Assembly (NCBI RefSeq): GCF_002979775.1 | Contig: NZ_PCPR01000022.1 | Location: forward strand, 1-64,000 | DNA length: 64,000 bases | Direction of reading: 5' to 3' | Source of the DNA: Arthrobacter sp. MYb23 | GTDB taxonomy: Bacteria > Actinomycetota > Actinomycetes > Actinomycetales > Micrococcaceae | Shown: one piece after another, positions 7,934 through 16,338 of the stretch | How positions within the stretch are numbered: position 1 is the stretch's first letter | Layout of the letters: every line of letters starts with the position of its first letter | Made by a program: the position numbers and the translations under genes | The notes under the pieces: model-generated | What the model saw: the letters and a program-made list of their open reading frames with translations, nothing else | Told to the model about the DNA's origin: nothing | Database searches by the model: none

Positions 7934-8953
7934 ATGGATCCCCTTGAGGCGCTCGACGAAATCTCTTTCTGGCTCGAACGAAGCCAGGCCCCCACATTCA
8001 AAGTCCAGGCGTTCCGGAAAGCAGCCGACGCCGCACGGCAGCTTTCGCCCGAGGACCTGAAGAAACTGGTGGGCTCGGGACGCATCACCAGCCTCAAAGG
8101 CGTGGGCAACCGCAGCGCCGAAGTCATCACCCAGGCGCTGGAAGGCCGGGTTCCCGACTATTTGGTTGATTTGCGTGAACGTGGCACCGAAGCGCTGGCC
8201 TCCGGGGGCGACACCCTGCGGGCAGAGTTACGCGGGGACCTGCACAGCCACAGCAACTGGTCCGACGGCGGCTCCCCCATCGAAGCCATGGTTGCCGCTG
8301 CACGCACCCTCGGCCGCGAATATCTTGCACTGACTGACCACTCCCCCAACCTCACCATCGCCAATGGCCTCAGCGTGGAACGGCTGGAGAAGCAACTGGG
8401 CGAGGTGGACGAAATCAACGCATCACAGGATGGCTTCCGGTTGCTCAAAGGAATCGAGGTGGACATCCTTGAAGACGGCTCCCTGGACCAGACCCCGGAC
8501 ATGCTGGACCGTCTGGATGTGGTGGTGGCCAGCATTCATTCAAAGCTTCGATCAGACAAAAAGACCATGACCACGCGAATGTTGGGCGGCATCAGTGATC
8601 CGCACACCAACGTCCTGGGACATTGCACAGGCCGCTTGGTCCAGGGTTCGCGGGGGACCCGGCCCGAGTCCGAATTCGATGCCGCCAAAGTCTTCAAGGA
8701 ATGCGCGGAGTGGGGCGTCGCCGTCGAAATCAACTCCCGGCCCGAACGCCAGGACCCGCCGGATAACCTCATCAACATGGCCCTCGACGCCGGCTGCCTG
8801 TTCAGCATCGACAGCGACGCCCACGCTCCCGGCCAGCTCGATTTCCTGCAGTACGGTGCGGAGCGGGCCGAAGCCCTTGGCGTGCCCAAGGAACGGATTG
8901 TCACCACTTGGCCTCTGGCACAGTTGAAGGAGTGGTTGAGCCTGAAGAAGTAG
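7934..8953 (+). CDS. PHP-domain phosphoesterase with PolX-like helix-hairpin-helix N-terminus
   Basis: 339 residues. The N-terminus (about 1-80) matches the 8-kDa/HhH region of family X DNA polymerases (KVQAFRKAADAARQL, then the hairpin SLKGVGNRSAEVI). After a short linker comes a PHP metallophosphoesterase domain with the metal-binding motifs RGDLHSHSNWSDG, ALTDHSP, KGIEVDI, the VASIHSK histidine and the closing DSDAHA. The polymerase palm and thumb between these parts in bacterial PolX are absent. A role in DNA end processing or nucleotide phosphate hydrolysis is likely. ATG 7934 was preferred to GTG 7919 because the HhH region starts immediately. Confidence 0.87.
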   Translation: MDPLEALDEISFWLERSQAPTFKVQAFRKAADAARQLSPEDLKKLVGSGRITSLKGVGNRSAEVITQALEGRVPDYLVDLRERGTEALASGGDTLRAELRGDLHSHSNWSDGGSPIEAMVAAARTLGREYLALTDHSPNLTIANGLSVERLEKQLGEVDEINASQDGFRLLKGIEVDILEDGSLDQTPDMLDRLDVVVASIHSKLRSDKKTMTTRMLGGISDPHTNVLGHCTGRLVQGSRGTRPESEFDAAKVFKECAEWGVAVEINSRPERQDPPDNLINMALDAGCLFSIDSDAHAPGQLDFLQYGAERAEALGVPKERIVTTWPLAQLKEWLSLKK

Positions 8954-8958
8954 CACCC

Positions 8959-9006
8959 CACACAAGGGCTCCTCCCGCAATTCTTCGCAGGAGGAGCCCT
9001 TGTGTG
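8959..9006. terminator. Bidirectional terminator, perfect 17-bp stem
   Basis: CACACAAGGGCTCCTCC (8959-8975) pairs without mismatch with GGAGGAGCCCTTGTGTG (8990-9006). It sits between the stops of the convergent PHP gene and the symporter gene and can serve both. Confidence 0.85.
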
Positions 9007-9026
9007 ATGGCGTCGTGGTGCCGGAG

Positions 9027-10643
9027 TTAGTGGTCTACCGCCTTCTCAGCTCCCACACCGGTCAGCGAGCGCACTTCCATCTCCGCCTGCTTGACCGGAT
9101 CTTCGCGCCGCTTGTCCAGGACCGTTCCCAGCCAGCCGAGGAAGAAGGCCAGCGGGATGGACACAATGCCCGGGTTGCTCAGCGGGAAGAGGGCGAAGTT
9201 GGCTCCGGGGATCATGGAGGTCTTGGCGCCCGAAACCACAGGTGAGAACGTGATCAGCAGGATGGCCGCGGCCAGGCCACCATACATGCTCCACACCGCG
9301 CCCTGGGTGGTGAACTTCTTCCAGAACAGGGAGTACACGATGGTGGGCAGGTTCGCAGACGCCGCGACGGCGAAGGCAAGTGCCACCAGGAATGCAACAT
9401 TTTGGCCGTTGGCGAAGATGCCGCCCAGGATGGCCAGGACACCGATCACCACGACGGTGCGTCGCGCCACCTTTACCTCGGTGTCCGCGTCGGCTTTGCC
9501 CTTGGAGATGACGTTCGCGTAGATATCGTGGGCGAAGGATGCCGCCGCCGTAATGGTCAGACCAGCCACCACCGCCAGGATCGTGGCGAAAGCGACCGCC
9601 GAGATAAAGCCCAGGAGCAGCGGCCCGCCCAAATGGAATGCCAGCAGCGGTGCTGCCGAGTTCACCCCGCCGGGTGCGGACTTGATGGTTTCTGCGCCCA
9701 CCAGCGCGGCTGCCCCATAGCCCAGTACCAACGTGAAGAGGTAGAACAGGCCGATGAGCCAGATGGCCCAGACAACGGATTTGCGGGCTTCCTTGGCTGT
9801 GGGCACGGTGTAGAAGCGCATCAGGACGTGTGGCAGGGCTGCTGTTCCGAGGACCAGTGCCAGGCCCAAAGACATGAAGTCGAGCTTGGACGTTTCGGTC
9901 TTGCCGTACTGCAGTCCCGGGTTGAGGACGGCCGGATTGTTGGCCGCCTCGGCCGCCGAACCCAGCAGGCTGGACACGTTGAAGCCGTAGATCGCCAGCA
10001 CCATTGCTGTCATGACGGCGGCACCGGCAATCAGCAGGATGGCTTTGATGATCTGCACCCAGGTGGTGCCCTTCATGCCGCCGATGAGTACGTACATGAT
10101 CATCAAAGCGCCGACGACGATAATCACCAGGGCTTGTCCGCCCCAGTCGCTGATGCCCAGCAGGAGCGAAATCAGGCTGCCTGCACCAGCCATTTGGGCG
10201 AGGAGATAGAAGAAGCAAACGGCCAGTGTGGACAGTGCTGCCGCAATCCGCACAGGGCGCTGGCGGAGCCGGAAGGACAAGACATCGGCCATGGTGAACT
10301 TGCCGGTGTTGCGGAGCAGTTCAGCCACCAGCAGCAACGCGACAAGCCAAGCGACCAGGAAGCCGATGGAGTAGAGGAAACCGTCGTAGCCGTTGATCGC
10401 GATGGCGCCGGTGATCCCGAGGAACGAGGCCGCGGACAGGTAGTCGCCGGCAATGGCGGTGCCATTTTGGGAGCCTGTGAATGACCGGCCGGCCGCATAG
10501 TAGTCTGCCGCCGTTTTGTTGTTCCGGCTTGCCCGGAAGACGATCACCATGGTGACCGCCACGAAGAGGGCAAAGATGCCCATGTTGAGCAGCGTCGTGT
10601 CTTTCAGAGCTTCGACGTTGACTGCCGGGACCATGGTGTTCAT
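9027..10643 (-). CDS. actP: Sodium:solute symporter, ActP-like acetate/monocarboxylate permease
   Basis: 538 residues with about 13 membrane spans, a standard length for the ActP branch of the SSF (sodium/solute symporter) family, which imports acetate and related short monocarboxylates. The family region GDYLSAASFLGITGAIA is near residues 66-82. The protein starts four bases inside the DUF485 gene (ATGA overlap), a coupling also seen in yjcH-actP operons. A second DUF485-ActP pair lies at 13152-14977 beyond a LytS/LytTR system. Substrate (acetate, propionate or pyruvate) cannot be fixed from sequence. Confidence 0.92.
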   Translation of the reverse strand: MNTMVPAVNVEALKDTTLLNMGIFALFVAVTMVIVFRASRNNKTAADYYAAGRSFTGSQNGTAIAGDYLSAASFLGITGAIAINGYDGFLYSIGFLVAWLVALLLVAELLRNTGKFTMADVLSFRLRQRPVRIAAALSTLAVCFFYLLAQMAGAGSLISLLLGISDWGGQALVIIVVGALMIMYVLIGGMKGTTWVQIIKAILLIAGAAVMTAMVLAIYGFNVSSLLGSAAEAANNPAVLNPGLQYGKTETSKLDFMSLGLALVLGTAALPHVLMRFYTVPTAKEARKSVVWAIWLIGLFYLFTLVLGYGAAALVGAETIKSAPGGVNSAAPLLAFHLGGPLLLGFISAVAFATILAVVAGLTITAAASFAHDIYANVISKGKADADTEVKVARRTVVVIGVLAILGGIFANGQNVAFLVALAFAVAASANLPTIVYSLFWKKFTTQGAVWSMYGGLAAAILLITFSPVVSGAKTSMIPGANFALFPLSNPGIVSIPLAFFLGWLGTVLDKRREDPVKQAEMEVRSLTGVGAEKAVDH

Positions 10644-11020
10644 TTCTTAACCCCGCTGATCACATTGCCGTCCTTGTCGAATTCGTGGCCCTCAATCTCG
10701 TTGCGGATCTCAGCAGCGATGGGGTCCAGCTTCCTGTTGGAGTAGCTCACGTACCAGGCCGTGATGCCGAAGGTGGTGACGAACTGAAGCAGTCCGAGAA
10801 TCAGTCCGACGTTGATGTTGCCCCAGACCTTGGTGGACATGAAGTCCACCGCATAGGCGGCCAGGAGAACGTAGGCGAAATACCAGAGCAGGAATACGAC
10901 GGCCATCGGGAAGACAAAGCTGCGGTGCCGCTTGCGCAGAGTCTTGAACCGTTCCGTTTGCTGGACTTCCTGGAAGTCCACGGACGCCGTTGCGTCCTGG
11001 GGTTGGGCCTCATTACCCAT
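10640..11020 (-). CDS. DUF485 membrane protein, symporter partner
   Basis: 126 residues, two membrane spans (FVFPMAVVFLLWYFAYVLLA and a second near residues 75-95), matching DUF485 proteins such as YjcH, which are encoded with ActP symporters. The start at 11020 is set by a near-ideal AGGAGG five bases upstream; the in-frame ATG at 11047 lies before that site. It is translationally coupled to the symporter. The upstream gap to 11217 is the divergent control region shared with the sensor kinase. Confidence 0.9.
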   Translation of the reverse strand: MGNEAQPQDATASVDFQEVQQTERFKTLRKRHRSFVFPMAVVFLLWYFAYVLLAAYAVDFMSTKVWGNINVGLILGLLQFVTTFGITAWYVSYSNRKLDPIAAEIRNEIEGHEFDKDGNVISGVKK

Positions 11021-11216
11021 GGTTCCTCCTGAGTGTGATGTGTCCACATCAGCTGCACACGCTTTGCCAATGTGACTGCAATCACTATCGAACGCGCTGC
11101 GGTCCTGTTCCAGAGAATCGTTGACTGCCGTCGCTCAGCGGTTGTGATGCTGCGCCAAACGGTGGCTGCAAGGAGAACAACCGGGCAACGGGCGGACGTG
11201 CGGCTACGCTGGCCTC

Positions 11217-12413
11217 ATGCCCGATTCCCCGCTCTTCACCGCAGCCGCGATCGCCGTGATCGTCCTGGCAATCGCCGTCGTGGTGGGTGTTGGCCTCAAG
11301 GTGATCCGATCGTTCCGCGACCTGGGAACGGACGCCGAACGAGCCACGTACAACACGCTGCATGCAGCATCCCGCGCCGGGCAGCACCTTCGCGGTGGCC
11401 TCCACCCCGCCGGTGCAGCCAAGGCAAGCAAACAACTGCGTGTCCTGCTGGGCTGCGATGCGTTGGCCATCACGGACACGGACTCCGTGCTCGCCTGGGA
11501 CGGCGCCGCTGAGGAACTCCGGCCAACACTGATGCGGCTCGCGGCGGAGGTTCTGGACACGGGCCGCACGGTGGTGGTTCCCCGCGCCGGTCACCCCGCC
11601 ACCTCCGACCATGGACACCACGATTTCAGCGCTGTGATCGCACCCATCCGGGCTGGATCCAGTGTGGTTGGTTCGGTGGCCGCACTGGCTCCTGCTGCCG
11701 GAGCCGGGCTGGTGAGGGCCACCAGCGAAGTAGCCGACTGGATTGCCGCGCAGCTGGAGCTGGCCGAGCTGGAATCGTCGCGCACCCTCCTGATGGAAGC
11801 CGAGGTCCGGGCACTCCGTGCGCAGATCAGCCCACACTTCATCTACAACTCGTTGAATGCCATTGCCTCGTTCATCAACACGGACCCGGCCCGGGCCAGG
11901 GAGCTCGTGGTGGAATTCGCTGATTTCACCCGGTACTCGTTCCGGCGGCATGGGGACTTCACCACCGTGGCCGAAGAACTTCGCTGCATAGACCGCTATC
12001 TCCTGCTGGAAAAGGCCAGGTTCGGTGAGCGGGTTCAAGTGAGTCTGCGGATCGCTCCCGAAGTCCTCAGCACCGTCATCCCGTTCCTCAGCCTTCAACC
12101 ATTGGTGGAGAACGCCGTCCGGCACGGATTGGAGGCCAAGGAAGGCCCGGGACACATCACTATTTGCGCGAATGATTCCGGCGCGTTCGCCGAAGTGACC
12201 ATCGAAGACGACGGCGTGGGAATGGACCCGGAACATCTGCGCTCAGTACTCGCCGGACACACGGACGGCGATCACGTGGGACTTCGCAATGTGGACGCCC
12301 GCCTGCGGCAGGTCTACGGCGACGAGCACGGGCTCGTCATCGACACGGCGCCGGGCGAAGGGACCCTGATCACCATGCGGGTGCCCAAATCCCAGCCCGA
12401 CCACGACGCCTGA
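11217..12413 (+). CDS. LytS/YehU-type sensor histidine kinase
   Basis: 398 residues. A single N-terminal membrane span (about 7-27) is followed by a GAF-like region (about 60-175) and the PF06580-type kinase core with the phosphoacceptor motif ALRAQISPHFIYNSLNAI, then an HATPase domain (PLVENAVRHGLEAKEG, DDGVGM). It lacks the multispan 5TM-LytS input domain of classical LytS. The cognate LytTR regulator follows after 22 bases. Both flanks are symporter modules, suggesting this pair senses a carboxylate or the resulting metabolic state, as BtsS/YpdA and LytS do for pyruvate in other bacteria. Confidence 0.92.
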   Translation: MPDSPLFTAAAIAVIVLAIAVVVGVGLKVIRSFRDLGTDAERATYNTLHAASRAGQHLRGGLHPAGAAKASKQLRVLLGCDALAITDTDSVLAWDGAAEELRPTLMRLAAEVLDTGRTVVVPRAGHPATSDHGHHDFSAVIAPIRAGSSVVGSVAALAPAAGAGLVRATSEVADWIAAQLELAELESSRTLLMEAEVRALRAQISPHFIYNSLNAIASFINTDPARARELVVEFADFTRYSFRRHGDFTTVAEELRCIDRYLLLEKARFGERVQVSLRIAPEVLSTVIPFLSLQPLVENAVRHGLEAKEGPGHITICANDSGAFAEVTIEDDGVGMDPEHLRSVLAGHTDGDHVGLRNVDARLRQVYGDEHGLVIDTAPGEGTLITMRVPKSQPDHDA

Positions 12414-12435
12414 GCCTGCCGCTAGTCTATTAATC

Positions 12436-13155
12436 ATGATCAACGTGCTCGTCGCCGATGACGAACTGCCCGCCGTGGAGGAGCTCGCCTTCATGTTGGG
12501 CCGGGATGAGCGCATAGGCGCCATCCATCGGGCATCATCCGGTGCCCAGGCTCTGCGGACCCTTGAAACAGAGTCCGTGGACGCAGTGTTCCTCGACATC
12601 CACATGCCGGCGCTCTCCGGGCTGGACATCGCACGCGCCATTTCCCGCAGCAGCCGTCCGCCCGCCGTCGTGTTTGTCACCGCAGACGAAGACTGTGCGC
12701 TCGAAGCCTTTGACCTCGCCGCCGTCGACTACCTGCTGAAACCCCTCAGGGCGGAACGGCTGTCTCGTTCCGTAGACCGGATCAGTGAGCTCATCAAGGA
12801 CGGCACTCCCGCCCCTGAGATGATCACAGTGGACCTCGGCAGCACCACCCGCATGATCCGCCGCGACGACGTCACCTATGTGCAGGCCCAGGGCGATTAC
12901 GCAAGGCTGCACACCGCCGAAGCCAGTTACCTGATCCGGGTGCCCCTCAGCGATCTGGAACAAAAGTGGGCGGACGCCGGATTCATCCGCATCCATCGCT
13001 CGTATCTGATCGCCCTGAACCATGTACAGCACGTGAAGCTTTCCGCGACGGGGCCGAGCGTTGCGGTGGCCGGGGCTGTTCTGCCCATCAGCCGCAGGCA
13101 CCTGCCATCGGTCAGGGACAAGCTGCACACCACCCGCATCCGGCCGCAGGGATGA
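12436..13155 (+). CDS. LytTR-family response regulator
   Basis: 239 residues. A receiver domain (about 1-120, acidic pocket VADDE, phosphoacceptor in VFLDIHMP) is joined to a LytTR DNA-binding domain (about 140-235, with RIHRSYLIALNHV). Such regulators bind pairs of ~9-bp direct repeats. Its stop overlaps the ATG of the DUF485 gene (ATGA), so regulator and transporter module are translationally coupled. Likely targets are the downstream symporter pair and the divergent one upstream. Confidence 0.93.
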   Translation: MINVLVADDELPAVEELAFMLGRDERIGAIHRASSGAQALRTLETESVDAVFLDIHMPALSGLDIARAISRSSRPPAVVFVTADEDCALEAFDLAAVDYLLKPLRAERLSRSVDRISELIKDGTPAPEMITVDLGSTTRMIRRDDVTYVQAQGDYARLHTAEASYLIRVPLSDLEQKWADAGFIRIHRSYLIALNHVQHVKLSATGPSVAVAGAVLPISRRHLPSVRDKLHTTRIRPQG

Positions 13156-13514
13156 CACGCGTCCGCGTCACGGGCCCACGGCAATCCGCCACGGCCGCAC
13201 CGGGCAGGTCGCCTTATCCCCGTGAGGTAACCGAGGACTCCGACTCCGGACGGATTTTCATCCGATCCCTGATCCGGTCCCAATTGAGGCTGGCCTTGGT
13301 GGTGGCCTGCGGATTCCTGATCATTCTCGCCGTGTTTGCTGTCTTCCTGGTCTACGGACCCGGGGTGGCAGAAACCCGCATCTTTGGCATTCCGTTGGAT
13401 TGGCTAGTGCTCGGTGTGGGCATTTACCCGGTGATTGGTTTGAGTGCTTGGCTCTACAACCGTGCCGCGGCCCGAAATGAGGCCCGCTACAGGGATCTGG
13501 TGGAGGACAAGTGA
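13152..13514 (+). CDS. DUF485 membrane protein, second copy
   Basis: 120 residues with an N-terminal polar stretch, two membrane spans (LALVVACGFLIILAVFAVFL and the one around LVLGVGIYPVIGLSAWLYN) and a charged tail. It resembles the DUF485 protein at 10640-11020 in layout but is clearly divergent in sequence. The ATG overlaps the response regulator stop, and its own stop overlaps the GTG start of the following symporter. Confidence 0.85.
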   Translation: MTRVRVTGPRQSATAAPGRSPYPREVTEDSDSGRIFIRSLIRSQLRLALVVACGFLIILAVFAVFLVYGPGVAETRIFGIPLDWLVLGVGIYPVIGLSAWLYNRAAARNEARYRDLVEDK

Positions 13515-14977
13515 ATCCTGCTGTTGGCCTCTTCGCATTTCTGGCCGTTTCCCTCGCGACGGCGGTCATTGGCTTCTACGGCCTGCGCATCTCACGGACC
13601 ACCGGTGACTTCTACGTCGCCTCACGAACAGTCCCGCCCTGGTGGAACGCTTCCGCAATCGGCGGCGAGTACCTTTCAGCCGCCAGCTTCCTGGGCGTCG
13701 CAGGACTGATCCTGCTTTCAGGAACCGACGCGCTGTGGTTCCCCGTGGGATACACCGCGGGCTACCTCATGCTGCTGCTCTTCGTGGCCGCTCCCCTGCG
13801 TCGTTCCGGCGCCTACACCATCCCGGATTTCACCGAAGCGCGGTTGGACTCCAAGCTGGTCCGCCGGGTCACCAGCCTGATGGTGGTGGCCGTCGGCTGG
13901 CTGTACATTGTGCCGCAACTCCACGGGGCAGCGCTCGCCATCCGGATCACCACTGGCCTGCCATCATGGGTAGGCTCCACGGCGGTAGTGGTGGTTGTGT
14001 GCCTGACAGTGGCGGCAGGCGGCATGCGCTCCATCACTTTCGTTCAGGCTTTCCAGTATTGGCTGAAACTGACCGCGTTGGCCGTGCCCGTAGTCTTCGT
14101 GCTGCTGGTTCTTGCCAGCAACGGCACACAGCCGCAGGCACCCCTGCCCGTCAATCCCACCGGCCAAGGTGCTGCCGGAGCCTACCAACACATATCACTC
14201 TTGGTGGCGTTGCTCTTCGGAACCTTGGGCCTCCCCCACGTCCTCGTAAGGTTCTACACCAACCCTGACGGCCAGTCGGCCCGCCGGACAACGCTGATTG
14301 TGCTGGGACTGCTCTCCGTCTTCTATCTCTTTCCCACACTCTCCGGGGCGCTCGGCAGGATGTTCGCACCAGAGCTGGCACAATCCGGACAAGCCGATGC
14401 CCTGGTCCTGTTGCTGCCCGGCAAGCTTGTGGGAGGCCTGGCCGGCGACCTTCTGTCCGCCCTGGTGGTGGCCGGAGCTTTCGCCGCCTTCCTGTCCACC
14501 ACGTGCGGGCTGGTTGTTTCGTTGTCCGGCGTCATCAGCCAGGACCTCTTTGGGGGAAGCGTGAGGGGCTTCCGCCTCGCTGCGGTGCTCGCCGCCGTCG
14601 TGCCTTTGGGGTTTGCGTTGATGACTGACACCCTTGCGCTGGCCGGAAGCGTAGGCTTGGTCTTTGCCTTCACGGCATCCACTATTTGCCCGCTGCTGTT
14701 GCTGGGAATCTGGTGGCGCGGGCTCACCGATGCGGGCGCCATCGCGGGCATGCTGACCGGGGCCTTCCTTTGCGGCGGCGCCATGGTGGCGGGCACCCTC
14801 ATGGGGCCTGGGAATGCGCCTGTGTGGCTTGCTCAGCCTGCGGCGTGGAGCGTCCCAGCTGCCTTCGCGGCGACCGTGACGGTGTCCATGATGACCAAGA
14901 ACCGCGTCCCGGCCTCGGTAAATCGCGTGATGTCGCGCCTGCATGTGCCGGAGAGGCCGGTAGCGACGGAGAGGTAG
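13511..14977 (+). CDS. Sodium:solute symporter, second ActP-like copy
   Basis: 488 residues with about 13 membrane spans and the SSF motif GGEYLSAASFLGVAG near residues 49-63. It is about 50 residues shorter than the copy at 9027-10643 and differs enough to be an old paralogue instead of a recent duplication. GTG 13511 overlaps the DUF485 stop. The set lytS-lytTR-DUF485-symporter forms one tightly packed operon, so uptake by this transporter is probably regulated directly by the two-component system. Confidence 0.9.
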   Translation: MNPAVGLFAFLAVSLATAVIGFYGLRISRTTGDFYVASRTVPPWWNASAIGGEYLSAASFLGVAGLILLSGTDALWFPVGYTAGYLMLLLFVAAPLRRSGAYTIPDFTEARLDSKLVRRVTSLMVVAVGWLYIVPQLHGAALAIRITTGLPSWVGSTAVVVVVCLTVAAGGMRSITFVQAFQYWLKLTALAVPVVFVLLVLASNGTQPQAPLPVNPTGQGAAGAYQHISLLVALLFGTLGLPHVLVRFYTNPDGQSARRTTLIVLGLLSVFYLFPTLSGALGRMFAPELAQSGQADALVLLLPGKLVGGLAGDLLSALVVAGAFAAFLSTTCGLVVSLSGVISQDLFGGSVRGFRLAAVLAAVVPLGFALMTDTLALAGSVGLVFAFTASTICPLLLLGIWWRGLTDAGAIAGMLTGAFLCGGAMVAGTLMGPGNAPVWLAQPAAWSVPAAFAATVTVSMMTKNRVPASVNRVMSRLHVPERPVATER

Positions 14978-15027
14978 CGGCCCTGCAAACCGTTGTCCGT
15001 TGCCACCGCAGGGTGGACAATGGCGCC

Positions 15028-15720
15028 ATGTCCGAGGAACCGGGTGCGGCCAGTCCAGAACCATCGTCGCCCGCACCGGAATTGTCCCCCAGCGTCCGCG
15101 CTCAAATACTGGCCACGGAACACTGGAGCCTGCTGGCATCAAGGAGCACCACCCAAGGCGAAGTCCTCACCCGCATCAGCATGTTCCTGACCTTCACGTC
15201 AGCCTGCCTGCTGAGTGTGGCGCTGGTAGGCAACGCCACCCAGTTCTCAGATGCCTTCCGGGCCTTCGCGTTGACCATTCTGTGCATCGATCTGGTAGTT
15301 GGCCTGCTCACCCATATCCGGGTGATGAGCGTAGGCATGGAGGACCTCATGTATGTCCTGGCCATGAACCGCCTGCGTGCCGCTTATCTTGACTTGGATC
15401 CCGGGGTCCGTCCATACCTTATGGCTGGGCACCACGATGATGAGCCAGGCGCCAAACGAACCTACTACTTCCTTGGCGGTCGGACCGATTTCAGCCAAGT
15501 GGCCGGCAGCAGCATGGTGTTCATGGGTTTCGTTAACTCAGCACTGCTTGCCTTGCTGCTCGGCTCGGCACTGTTGACCGTTGGTCTTCCCGCGATTGCC
15601 GCTGTACCTCTTGCGGTCGTGGCCGCACTGGCCTTTTTCGGCACATCGCTGGTCCGCGGACATCGACGTTATTTGGAGGTGTGGAAGAACAATCCGCCCG
15701 TTTCTCCCACGCCCCGTTAG
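15028..15720 (+). CDS. Hypothetical membrane protein (four spans, DUF2270-like layout)
   Basis: 230 residues; no confident family. A Pro/Ser-rich N-terminus precedes LATEHWSLLASRSTTQGEVL, then two membrane spans (about 60-110), a middle loop with a conserved-looking RTYYFLGGRTDFSQVAGSS region, two more spans and a basic tail. The layout resembles small actinobacterial membrane proteins of unknown function. ATG 15028 was chosen because the upstream in-frame extension lies inside the symporter gene. It is a single gene, convergent with the DivIVA-like gene. Confidence 0.72.
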   Translation: MSEEPGAASPEPSSPAPELSPSVRAQILATEHWSLLASRSTTQGEVLTRISMFLTFTSACLLSVALVGNATQFSDAFRAFALTILCIDLVVGLLTHIRVMSVGMEDLMYVLAMNRLRAAYLDLDPGVRPYLMAGHHDDEPGAKRTYYFLGGRTDFSQVAGSSMVFMGFVNSALLALLLGSALLTVGLPAIAAVPLAVVAALAFFGTSLVRGHRRYLEVWKNNPPVSPTPR

Positions 15721-15732
15721 TACAGGCGTGGT

Positions 15733-16317
15733 TTAGTCGATGGCTGCCATGAGCTCTACAACCCGGGCGAGAAACGCGTCCACCTGAGCTTCTTCGTAAC
15801 CGTCAGCGCCCTTGGCGGCACGAAAAACAGCCCGGCGCACAGTGTCCACGCTCAGAGCCTGATCGTGCTCGAGGTACCCGATCAGCTCAGCACACAAGGC
15901 ATCAACGTCCTGGACGTCGTAACTGCGGGTCCTTTTCCCCGACGGGCGACGGAACCGTTCGCCGTCGGGCCTGTGAAGCCTGCCGCGGAGAATGCCTGAG
16001 AGCTTGCCAATTTGCCGCAGCCAGGCTTCTTCGCCCTGCTGGCTGATGAGGTCGTCCCTCTCCCGTCGCGCGAACGCGTCCTCCAACCGGTCCAGCGCGG
16101 CATCGACGCTGTGAGCGTCGTAACCACCTTTTACGGGATCAAAAGCCACAGCCCTGACGTCAACGCTGGCCACCTGGTCCGCTGTACCTACGGGGTTCTC
16201 AAACGATGTCCGGGCGCGCTGGAGGAACTCGTCAACTTGCTTGGCGTTATAGCCGTATTTGCTGCGCTCCACACGATCAAACGTTGCGGGAATCTGGCGT
16301 CGAATATCCAAGGCCAC
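15733..16317 (-). CDS. DivIVA-like protein with four DivIVA motifs
   Basis: 194 residues containing four copies of the short DivIVA-type motif, G/S-Y-x4-VD-x-hydrophobic: GYNAKQVDEFLQ (22-33), GYDAHSVDAALD (65-76), SYDVQDVDALCA (132-143) and GYEEAQVDAFLA (173-184). The long coiled coil of true DivIVA/Wag31 is absent. Such proteins are found in Actinobacteria with cell-envelope genes; the function is unknown but polar or septal membrane association is a fair guess. It starts with GTG (GAAGGA upstream) and ends the rpsB-to-cdsA gene series. Confidence 0.85.
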   Translation of the reverse strand: MALDIRRQIPATFDRVERSKYGYNAKQVDEFLQRARTSFENPVGTADQVASVDVRAVAFDPVKGGYDAHSVDAALDRLEDAFARRERDDLISQQGEEAWLRQIGKLSGILRGRLHRPDGERFRRPSGKRTRSYDVQDVDALCAELIGYLEHDQALSVDTVRRAVFRAAKGADGYEEAQVDAFLARVVELMAAID

Positions 16318-16338
16318 TAGTTTTCCTTCATTGGGTTG

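Noticed and set aside
11085..12236. Minus-strand open frame of 383 codons opposite the LytS-type kinase
   Set aside because: The kinase motifs on the plus strand are complete; the reverse frame is Gly/His-rich with no family pattern.
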